7,144 bases of DNA from Campylobacteraceae bacterium (lineage in GTDB: Bacteria > Campylobacterota > Campylobacteria > Campylobacterales > Sulfurovaceae), in NCBI GenBank assembly GCA_026985495.1, contig JALSQJ010000236.1, forward strand, positions 1 to 7,144, written 5' to 3'. This document shows, in pieces, positions 1 to 5,393 of the stretch (position 1 is its first letter; each line of letters starts with the position of its first letter). The translations under genes were made by a program, and so were the position numbers. The notes under the pieces are model-generated. The model saw nothing but the letters and a program-made list of their open reading frames with translations. It did no database searches and was not told where the DNA came from.

Positions 1-2201
1 GAGAGTTTTTTAAACAGCCTATCATTCCAAAAGCGACTAAAATACGAGAGTTAGAGGTTATAAAACCTAATGCCATTTTAGAGTCAAACAAGCATAAACG
101 TATTACTGTTATTGCTAAAAATGAGTCGATAGTTCGTGGTAGTGAATTGAACTCTTTTGAGAATATTAATTTTATCTATAAAGATATTATTGTTAATCTT
201 ATCTCTGAAGATGAGGTGATTATCTCTCTAAATAAGCCTGTAAAACGTAAAAAAGTAAAAAGAGCCTCTATTGTTTTAGATGAGCTAAAAGTTGGTGACT
301 ATGTAGTACATGAGAACCATGGTGTAGGGATATTTAAAGGGGTAGAGAAGCGTATGGTTTTAGGTTCTACACGTGAGTTTGTACTTATCCATTATCAAAA
401 TGAAGATGCCCTCTTAATTCCTGTTGAGAACCTCAATACAATTGACCGTTATGTTGCCGATTCAGGTGGGTTACCTGTTTTAGATAGAATGGGAAAAATG
501 AGCTTTAAAAAGCTAAGAGGTAAAGTAAAAGAGAAGCTCTTTGCTATTGCTTCAGAGATTATTAATCTTTCGGCACAACGCCACCTAAAAAAGGGGATTA
601 GGTTTAAACACGATGAGCTTGACCATAAGATTTTTATGAGTAAAGCAGGTTTTGTTCATACAGAGGACCAAGAGGAAGCTATTAGAGCTATGATGTCCGA
701 TATGAGTTCAGGAAAGATGATGGACAGACTTCTCTCTGCTGATGTAGGGTTTGGTAAAACAGAAGTTGCTATGAATGGTATGTATATGGCGTGGAAAAAT
801 GGTTATCAGTCAATGATAGTTGCCCCAACCACACTACTTAGTTCACAACACTTCAAGAGTATGCAGGAGCGTTTTGGTGAGTATGATATTAAGCTTGGAA
901 AACTAGACCGATATACAACAGGAAAAGAGAAAAAAGCTCTTCTTAAAGCGTTGGAAGATGGTAGTGTGGATATGGTAGTAGGAACTCACGCCCTCCTTAA
1001 AGCGAAATTTAAAAATTTAGCATTTATTGTTATTGACGAAGAGCATAAGTTTGGAGTAAAACAGAAAGAGGCACTAAAAGAGATATCTATTGATGTGCAT
1101 CTACTCTCTATGTCGGCTACCCCAATTCCTCGTTCTCTAAATATGGCACTCTCACAAGTTAAAACTTTTTCAGAGATTTTAACTCCACCTGTAGAGCGTC
1201 AAGGTGTGAGAACATTTGTTAAGAGTTATGATGAGAAGATTATTAAAGAGGCAATAACAAGAGAGATGCGAAGAGGAGGGCAGAGTTTTTATGTCTTCAA
1301 CTCCATTGCCCAAATTGAAGAGAAGCGAAAAGTTCTTCAAGAGCTTATGCCAAAACTACGCATTGCTGTTTTGCACTCTAAAGTATCAGCTATTGAGACT
1401 GAAAAGACGATGGAGCTATTTGAGGCAGGTGAGTATGATGTAATGCTCTCTACCTCTATTGTTGAGTCTGGTATTCACATGCCTCATGCCAATACCATGA
1501 TAGTTGATGGAGCTGATCGTTTTGGAATTGCAGACCTACACCAATTGAGAGGACGAGTAGGACGAGGTGGGAAAGAGGGGTATTGCTACTTCATGGTAGA
1601 AGATAAAGAGCGACTTACTGACAATGCAAAACGCAGACTTTTAGCCCTAGAGTCTCACTCCGAGCTTGGAAGTGGTGCTGTTTTAGCCTTTCATGACTTA
1701 GAGATAAGAGGTGGAGGAAATATCATAGGTGAAGCACAATCTGGGCATATTAAACAGATTGGTTACTCTTTATACTTGAGAATGTTAGAAGATGCAATAA
1801 AAGAGCTAAGTGGAACGGTAGAGGAAGAGGAGGTTCATGTTGATATTAAGCTTACGGTTGATGCATACTTAAACGAAGAGTTGATTGAGGAGGATAGACT
1901 CCGTTTAGAACTCTATCGACGCTTGTCACAGTGTAAAACTACAGGAGAGGTTCACGCCATAGAGATAGAGATAGCTGACCGTTTTGGAAAACTAGATACT
2001 ATTTCAAGACAGTTTATTGATATTATGGTCATGAAAGTAATGGCAAAAGAGCAGAAAATATCTAAAATTGCTAACTCTGGTGAAAAGCTCTTTATTGAGT
2101 TTGTAGATAGAGATAAAGAGCGACTCTTCTTAAAGGCAGATAGTAAAGATGATGATGATTTAATTGCTTGTGCATTTGCGTATTTGAAGGGTAAAATTTA
2201 A
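1..2201 (+). CDS. mfd: Transcription-repair coupling factor Mfd, 3' part (5' end outside window)
   Basis: Mfd is a cytoplasmic ATP-driven DNA translocase that removes RNA polymerase stalled at lesions and recruits UvrA for nucleotide excision repair. The frame is open from the window edge (first full codon at 3), so the gene starts upstream; the TTG at 147 is internal. About 732 C-terminal residues are present. In order: the RNA-polymerase-interacting CarD-like domain (about 290-470, VHENHGVGIF); Walker A ADVGFGKT (738-761); motif Ia APTTLL (from 822); motif II DEEH (1035-1046); motif III SATPIPRSL (from 1113); motif V IVESGIHMPHAN (from 1458); motif VI QLRGRVGR (1542-1565); the translocation motif HDLEIRGGGNIIGE (about 1690-1730); and the TRCF C-terminal domain (about 1830-2110). 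The N-terminal UvrB-like and UvrA-binding part, roughly a quarter to a third of a usual Mfd, lies outside the window. The first Walker A position is Ala instead of the usual Gly, which other SF2 helicases tolerate. All motifs look intact, so the gene is probably functional. Confidence 0.97.
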   Translation, partial: EFFKQPIIPKATKIRELEVIKPNAILESNKHKRITVIAKNESIVRGSELNSFENINFIYKDIIVNLISEDEVIISLNKPVKRKKVKRASIVLDELKVGDYVVHENHGVGIFKGVEKRMVLGSTREFVLIHYQNEDALLIPVENLNTIDRYVADSGGLPVLDRMGKMSFKKLRGKVKEKLFAIASEIINLSAQRHLKKGIRFKHDELDHKIFMSKAGFVHTEDQEEAIRAMMSDMSSGKMMDRLLSADVGFGKTEVAMNGMYMAWKNGYQSMIVAPTTLLSSQHFKSMQERFGEYDIKLGKLDRYTTGKEKKALLKALEDGSVDMVVGTHALLKAKFKNLAFIVIDEEHKFGVKQKEALKEISIDVHLLSMSATPIPRSLNMALSQVKTFSEILTPPVERQGVRTFVKSYDEKIIKEAITREMRRGGQSFYVFNSIAQIEEKRKVLQELMPKLRIAVLHSKVSAIETEKTMELFEAGEYDVMLSTSIVESGIHMPHANTMIVDGADRFGIADLHQLRGRVGRGGKEGYCYFMVEDKERLTDNAKRRLLALESHSELGSGAVLAFHDLEIRGGGNIIGEAQSGHIKQIGYSLYLRMLEDAIKELSGTVEEEEVHVDIKLTVDAYLNEELIEEDRLRLELYRRLSQCKTTGEVHAIEIEIADRFGKLDTISRQFIDIMVMKVMAKEQKISKIANSGEKLFIEFVDRDKERLFLKADSKDDDDLIACAFAYLKGKI

Positions 2202-2212
2202 CTTCTGAAGTT
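2200..2212. repeat. 13-base palindrome overlapping the mfd stop codon
   Basis: AACTTC-T-GAAGTT is a perfect inverted repeat that begins in the mfd stop codon. As RNA it would give only a 5-bp A/U-rich stem with a 3-base loop and no following U-run, so it is a poor intrinsic terminator. It could be a weak 3'-end structure, a protein site, or chance in AT-rich DNA. Confidence 0.3.
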
Positions 2213-2230
2213 TAACTTATGTAGTTCTAC

Positions 2231-2276
2231 TCTATTTTATAAAAATAAAAGATATAATAGATAACTATAAAATAGA
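2231..2276. repeat. 11-bp inverted repeat framing the dioxygenase promoter
   Basis: The arms TCTATTTTATA (2231-2241) and TATAAAATAGA (2266-2276) are exact reverse complements, separated by 24 bases that contain the TATAAT at 2253-2258. If that box is used, transcription would start near 2265. Only the right arm would then be in the mRNA, so the repeat would act as DNA (an operator) and not as an RNA hairpin, except in read-through from mfd. The match is direct observation; a regulatory role is inference, and A/T-only arms are easier to get by chance. Confidence 0.45.
2253..2258 (+). promoter_or_regulatory. Candidate -10 box (TATAAT) for the PhyH-family gene
   Basis: A consensus TATAAT lies 30 bases before the ATG at 2289 in a very A/T-rich gap. 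No good -35 hexamer sits 16-18 bases upstream, which fits Campylobacterota sigma-70 promoters, where the -35 box is usually not conserved. The box lies inside the spacer of the inverted repeat 2231-2276. Confidence 0.55.
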
Positions 2277-2288
2277 AAAGGTCTGCTT

Positions 2289-3071
2289 ATGATATTAACA
2301 CAAGAAGAGGTTAAAGAGTTTCAAGAGAATGGTTTTTTAATTTTACGAAATTTTTTAGATAAAGAGTCTTGTGAAGCTATTTTAGATGTAGCAAAAGTAC
2401 ATTTGAAACATAAGATTGAACCTATTGAGAGTGAAATTGACTATTTGGTAAAATCAAAAGAGTATCGTACTCATGTGACAGACTATAATAGTTTGGAAGA
2501 GAAGAGAATACTTACTCCTCGTAGGCTTAGACAGGTTTATGAGAGAGATATCTTGTTTAAAGAGTGGATGGAAAATAAGAAGATAAGACCTATTTTAAAA
2601 GAGCTTTTAGGCGATGAGGTTGTTATTACTACTGCACACCATAACTCAATTATGACTAAGATGCCAAGTAAAAATTCGGTTACAGAGTGGCATCAAGATA
2701 GAAGATATTGGTCATATAGCGATGATAATCTAATTACTATTTGGTTGGCTTTGGGTGAGGAGAATAGTCAAAATGGAGTTTTGGAGTTTATTCCTAAAAG
2801 TCATAAAATGGAGTTTTTAGAGGAGCAGTTTGATGAGCGAGACTATTTTAGAGTTGATAAGAAGATGAATATGTCACTTATAGAAACAAAGACTTCAACA
2901 ACGTTAAAAGCAGGAGATGTAGTTCTGTTTCATTGTAAGCTTCTACATCGTGCAAATGCAAATAGTACTCAAGAGCCTAAAATATCGTTTGTCTATACGG
3001 TAAAAGGTGCAAATACAAAAGTGATAGATGGTAGCCGTTCTGCACAATATAGGGAGATTTTACTAGATTAG
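2289..3071 (+). CDS. PhyH-family Fe(II)/2-oxoglutarate-dependent dioxygenase, substrate unknown
   Basis: This is a 260-residue soluble protein with no signal peptide or membrane segment. The start (LTQEEVKEFQENGFLILRNF) is the classic PhyH opening. The iron ligands are visible: H135-x-D137 in WHQDRRYW, and the distal H220 in the segment GDVVLFHCKLLHRANANST. The strand TIWLALGEENSQNGVLEFIP and the following SHK are also typical of the family. Asp at the HxD site argues for a hydroxylase and against a SyrB2-type halogenase, which has Ala or Gly there. Eleven residues after H220, where human PHYH has the 2-oxoglutarate-binding Arg275, this protein has Lys231. AAAGG at 2277-2281 lies 7 bases before the ATG and supports the start. 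The gene has its own promoter-like sequence and sits alone between mfd and trxA, so context gives no substrate. Known family members act on phytanoyl-CoA, ectoine and various secondary metabolites; none can be assigned here. Family call sure, function open. Confidence 0.9.
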   Translation: MILTQEEVKEFQENGFLILRNFLDKESCEAILDVAKVHLKHKIEPIESEIDYLVKSKEYRTHVTDYNSLEEKRILTPRRLRQVYERDILFKEWMENKKIRPILKELLGDEVVITTAHHNSIMTKMPSKNSVTEWHQDRRYWSYSDDNLITIWLALGEENSQNGVLEFIPKSHKMEFLEEQFDERDYFRVDKKMNMSLIETKTSTTLKAGDVVLFHCKLLHRANANSTQEPKISFVYTVKGANTKVIDGSRSAQYREILLD

Positions 3072-3073
3072 TC

Positions 3074-3102
3074 TTGACATTAAAGTGAAGATAGGATATA
3101 AA
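3074..3102 (+). promoter_or_regulatory. Near-consensus sigma-70 promoter upstream of trxA (P1)
   Basis: TTGACA (3074-3079) and TATAAA (3097-3102) are separated by exactly 17 bases, a nearly perfect sigma-70 promoter. It begins 2 bases after the dioxygenase stop codon and would start RNA near 3109, giving trxA a leader of about 88 bases. A consensus -35 is unusual for this phylum, where -35 boxes are normally degenerate. Activity is inferred from the match. Confidence 0.6.
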
Positions 3103-3107
3103 TCGTT

Positions 3108-3126
3108 TAGTTTAGGTTATAAACTA
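3108..3126 (+). repeat. 7-bp hairpin at the predicted 5' end of the trxA leader
   Basis: TAGTTTA (3108-3114) pairs with TAAACTA (3120-3126) across the 5-base loop GGTTA. No U-run follows, so it is not a terminator. It lies just at the transcription start predicted from P1, so it could be a 5'-terminal stem-loop in the mRNA or a palindromic operator site. The stem is mostly A/U and weak. Confidence 0.35.
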
Positions 3127-3150
3127 CATAATCTATAAACATAATTAATG

Positions 3151-3156
3151 TACAAT
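3151..3156 (+). promoter_or_regulatory. Second candidate -10 box for trxA (TACAAT, P2)
   Basis: TACAAT lies 40 bases before the trxA ATG, preceded by A/T-rich DNA without a clear -35 box, which is the common arrangement in Campylobacterota. It would give a short leader that skips the hairpin at 3108-3126. Confidence 0.4.
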
Positions 3157-3196
3157 AGTGGCATTAATAAAAAATTAAATTTAAGGACAATGAAAC

Positions 3197-3517
3197 ATGG
3201 CAAAATATGTTGAATTAACACAAGATAACTTTGAGGAAACAATTGCAGAGGGTGTAACAATGGTAGATTTTTGGGCTCCATGGTGTGGACCTTGTAGAAT
3301 GATTGCTCCAGTAGTAGAGGAGTTAGCAGAAGATTTTGATGGTAAAGCTACTATTGCTAAAGTAAATACAGATGAGCAACAAGAGATTTCTATAAAATAT
3401 GGAATTCGTTCAATCCCTGCTATTCTTTTCTTTAAAGATGGTGAGCTTGTAGATCAAATGGTTGGTGCAGCTTCTAAAGATGTATTTGCTGAAAAACTTA
3501 ACGCTCAATTAGCGTAA
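3197..3517 (+). CDS. trxA: Thioredoxin
   Basis: This is a small cytoplasmic dithiol-disulfide oxidoreductase that reduces protein disulfides and supplies electrons to enzymes such as ribonucleotide reductase and peroxiredoxins. At 106 residues it has the normal length. The active site WCGPC (residues 28-32) follows the conserved strand MVDFWAPWCGPC. The second hallmark, the cis-Pro loop in IRSIPAILFFKDGE, and the later VGAASKDVF segment are also present. AAGGA at 3183-3187, 9 bases before the ATG, supports the start. No signal sequence is seen, so it is a cytoplasmic Trx and not a periplasmic DsbE/TlpA type. It lies directly upstream of its reductase gene trxB, but a hairpin after the stop and a separate leader before trxB suggest the two are at least partly expressed independently. 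Two candidate promoters precede it. Confidence 0.98.
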   Translation: MAKYVELTQDNFEETIAEGVTMVDFWAPWCGPCRMIAPVVEELAEDFDGKATIAKVNTDEQQEISIKYGIRSIPAILFFKDGELVDQMVGAASKDVFAEKLNAQLA

Positions 3518-3527
3518 TCTCTTTCAA

Positions 3528-3560
3528 CTCCACAGTATCTACTGTGGAGAGTTTCAAATC
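3528..3560 (+). terminator. Probable rho-independent terminator after trxA
   Basis: CTCCACAGT (3528-3536) and ACTGTGGAG (3541-3549) form a perfect 9-bp stem with the tetraloop ATCT, starting 10 bases after the trxA stop codon. The downstream tract (3550-3560) is T-rich but broken (a TTT run, then mixed A/T), so termination may be partial, allowing some read-through into trxB. This is the most G/C-rich stem in any intergenic gap here. Confidence 0.65.
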
Positions 3561-3581
3561 TTTATCAAAATCATATATCTC

Positions 3582-3596
3582 TATTATTTTTATAAA
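3582..3596 (+). promoter_or_regulatory. Candidate -10 region for trxB
   Basis: Two overlapping options lie between the trxA terminator and trxB: TATTAT (3582-3587) and TATAAA (3591-3596). The surrounding DNA is almost all A/T, so the exact box cannot be chosen. A promoter here is made likelier by the terminator just upstream. Confidence 0.35.
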
Positions 3597-3619
3597 AATT
3601 TAAATCTAAGGATACTTTT

Positions 3620-4561
3620 ATGTTAGATTGTGCAATTATTGGTGGAGGACCAGCAGGTCTTACAGCTGGACTATATGCGACTCGTGGTGGTTTAAAAAAT
3701 GTAACTATGTTTGAGATGGGAATGCCTGGTGGACAGATTACCCAAAGTTCGGAAATAGAGAACTATCCTGGTTTTTTTGAACATGATAAAACAGGTATGG
3801 ACTTTATGGATACATGGCAAAAACAGTGTTTTCATTTTGGATTAAAACATGAGATGAAAAAGGTAGAGCGAGTTACTAAAACAGGAGAACATTTTACTCT
3901 CTATTTAGAGGGTGGTGAAGAGATAGAGGCTCTAACTGTCATTACTTGTACAGGTTCTACTCCTAAAAGAGCAGGATTTAAGGGAGAAGATGAGTTTTTT
4001 GGAAAGGGTGTCTCTACTTGTGCTACTTGTGATGGGTTCTTCTATAAAAATAAACCTGTAACAGTTTTAGGTGGAGGAGATACAGCTTTAGAGGAGGCAT
4101 TTTACCTCTCAAATATCTGTTCAGATGTATATGTAGTTCATCGAAGAGATGAGTTTAGAGCTGCACCTCCTACGCTTGATAGGGTAATGAGAAAAGATAA
4201 TATTCATCTAATTACTGACTCGGTTATAGAGGAGGCGTATGGTGGAGTTATGGGGTTAGATGGTGTCAAGATTAAAAATTTAAAAACCAATGAGATAACA
4301 GATATGGCAAATACAGGTCTCTTTGTCTTTGTAGGTCACAATGTCAATAATGGAGTTCTTAAACAAGAAGATGGCTCATTTTTGTGTGATATGAATGATT
4401 GGGGTCAAGTTATTGTTGATTTAAGTATGAAAACCTCTATAAAAGGTCTCTTTGCTGCAGGTGACATGAGAATTCAAGCTCCAAAACAGGTTGTTTCAGC
4501 AGCAGGAGATGGCTCTGTAGCTGCTCTACAAGTTATTGCTTATATTCAGGAGTTGGCATAG
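3620..4561 (+). CDS. trxB: Thioredoxin reductase (NADPH), FAD flavoprotein
   Basis: This 313-residue cytoplasmic homodimeric flavoenzyme passes electrons from NADPH through FAD and a redox disulfide to thioredoxin. Visible parts in order: FAD-binding GGGPAG (residues 8-13); the FAD loop GMPGGQI with ENYPGF; the redox-active CATC (134-137) followed by DG; the NADPH-binding [10 protein letters not shown] (151-160); HRRDEFRA (174-181), whose arginines read the NADPH 2'-phosphate; and the C-terminal FAD motif FAAGDM (278-283) followed by [12 protein letters not shown]. The HRRxxFRA motif supports NADPH use and the low-molecular-weight bacterial class. AAGGA at 3608-3612, 7 bases before the ATG, supports the start. 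With trxA upstream the two genes form the complete thioredoxin system. A ferredoxin/flavodoxin reductase or a peroxiredoxin-type reductase is unlikely because the CATC motif and the length fit TrxB. Confidence 0.97.
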   Translation: MLDCAIIGGGPAGLTAGLYATRGGLKNVTMFEMGMPGGQITQSSEIENYPGFFEHDKTGMDFMDTWQKQCFHFGLKHEMKKVERVTKTGEHFTLYLEGGEEIEALTVITCTGSTPKRAGFKGEDEFFGKGVSTCATCDGFFYKNKPVTVLGGGDTALEEAFYLSNICSDVYVVHRRDEFRAAPPTLDRVMRKDNIHLITDSVIEEAYGGVMGLDGVKIKNLKTNEITDMANTGLFVFVGHNVNNGVLKQEDGSFLCDMNDWGQVIVDLSMKTSIKGLFAAGDMRIQAPKQVVSAAGDGSVAALQVIAYIQELA

Positions 4562-4562
4562 T

Positions 4563-4568
4563 TATAAT
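4563..4568 (+). promoter_or_regulatory. Alternative TATAAT box just after trxB
   Basis: A consensus TATAAT starts 1 base after the trxB stop codon, 56 bases before the dapB ATG. It is a possible second -10 box for the dapB-purF group, but the copy at 4590 is better placed. Confidence 0.3.
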
Positions 4569-4589
4569 GAAAACCAAGATTAATTTTTG

Positions 4590-4595
4590 TATAAT
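4590..4595 (+). promoter_or_regulatory. Candidate -10 box (TATAAT) of the dapB-purF-cytochrome unit
   Basis: TATAAT is preceded by the T-run TTTTTG, a style common for sigma-70 promoters in Campylobacterota. It lies 29 bases before the dapB ATG, so RNA would start near 4602 and leave a leader of about 23 bases that holds the Shine-Dalgarno AGGA (4614-4617). No promoter or terminator is evident within the three-gene unit downstream. Confidence 0.55.
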
Positions 4596-4624
4596 TCGAC
4601 AGAAATTAACGCTAGGATTATAGA

Positions 4625-5392
4625 ATGGCAAAAGTAGGAATATTAGGTAGTACAGGTCGAATGGGTGAACACCTTATTAAGAATGTTTTAGAGACAGAGG
4701 GGTTAGAGCTAAGTGTATTGCATGTTTTTGATGAGTTGAAAAGAGCTGTACCAGAGACAACACTTGTTACAAACGATATGAAAACTTTTCTTGAAAATTG
4801 TGATGTGGTGATTGATTTCTCTGCACCTATAGCAACACAAAATCTAATTGAAGAGGCATTAAAAAATCCTACACCATTGGTTATTGCTACAACAGGTTTT
4901 AACGAGCATCAGCAAAACCTCTTAACTGAAGCAAGTAGAGAGATGGCAGTACTCTACTCTTCAAATATGTCAGCAGGTATTGCACTTTTAAAACAACTTG
5001 TTGAACAGGTCTCCTCTACACTAAAAGATTTCGATATTGAGATTGTAGAGCAACACCATCGGTATAAAGTTGACTCTCCATCGGGAACAGCATTGACTCT
5101 TGGTGAGTTTGCAGCTAAAGGTAGAGGGTTAGATTTGGATTCTGTTCGTATCTCTGGTCGTGATGGTCAGATTGGGGCTAGAACAAAAGATGAGATAGCT
5201 GTTATGGCTCTTCGTGGAGGTGACATTGTAGGTCGTCATACAGTTGGGTTCTATAATGATGGGGAGTTTTTAGAGCTAAACCATACAGCAACAAGTCGAG
5301 AGACCTTCTCAAAAGGTGCTATTAGAGCAGCTAAATGGTTGGTCAATCAAAAGAGTGGAATCTATACCATAAACGACTGTTTGGGCATATAG
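4625..5392 (+). CDS. dapB: 4-hydroxy-tetrahydrodipicolinate reductase
   Basis: DapB reduces the product of DapA to tetrahydrodipicolinate with NAD(P)H, in the diaminopimelate/lysine pathway that supplies peptidoglycan and protein synthesis. At 255 residues it is slightly short but within the family range. The N-terminal nucleotide-binding loop is GILGSTGRMG (5-14), followed by VIDFSAP (62-68) and IATTGF (87-92). The substrate-binding and catalytic block is EQHHRYKVDSPSGTAL (142-157), with H144 as the probable catalytic acid and K148 as the catalytic lysine, by alignment with E. coli H159 and K163. The C-terminal block SGRDGQIGARTKDE (177-190) and the segment RGGDIVGRHTVGF are also typical. 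AGGA (4614-4617), 7 bases before the ATG, supports the start. One base separates its stop from purF, so the two are probably co-transcribed and translationally coupled. The adjacency matches my recollection of C. jejuni. Confidence 0.96.
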   Translation: MAKVGILGSTGRMGEHLIKNVLETEGLELSVLHVFDELKRAVPETTLVTNDMKTFLENCDVVIDFSAPIATQNLIEEALKNPTPLVIATTGFNEHQQNLLTEASREMAVLYSSNMSAGIALLKQLVEQVSSTLKDFDIEIVEQHHRYKVDSPSGTALTLGEFAAKGRGLDLDSVRISGRDGQIGARTKDEIAVMALRGGDIVGRHTVGFYNDGEFLELNHTATSRETFSKGAIRAAKWLVNQKSGIYTINDCLGI

Positions 5393-5393
5393 T

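Noticed and set aside
147..149. TTG as start codon of mfd
   Set aside because: The frame is open upstream to the window edge with coding-like sequence, and a 684-residue protein would lack the N-terminal UvrB-like half expected of Mfd. The true start is outside the window.
2200..2217. Rho-independent terminator for mfd
   Set aside because: The AACTT/AAGTT stem has only 5 A/T-rich pairs and no U-run after it, so it fails as an intrinsic terminator.
2682..2715. SyrB2-type halogenase reading of the PhyH-family protein
   Set aside because: Those halogenases replace the Asp of HxD by Ala or Gly to make room for chloride. Here the motif is H-Q-D, so an ordinary dioxygenase is expected.
2289..3071. 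Horizontal transfer of the dioxygenase gene
   Set aside because: It is an isolated accessory-looking gene between core genes, but by eye its base and codon use resemble its neighbours and no mobile-element remnants flank it. Only a codon-usage calculation and a gene tree could support transfer.
4562..4624. Terminator after trxB
   Set aside because: The gap has only short A-run/T-run complementarity (AAAA...TTTTT) with no stable stem. Read-through from trxB into dapB cannot be excluded.
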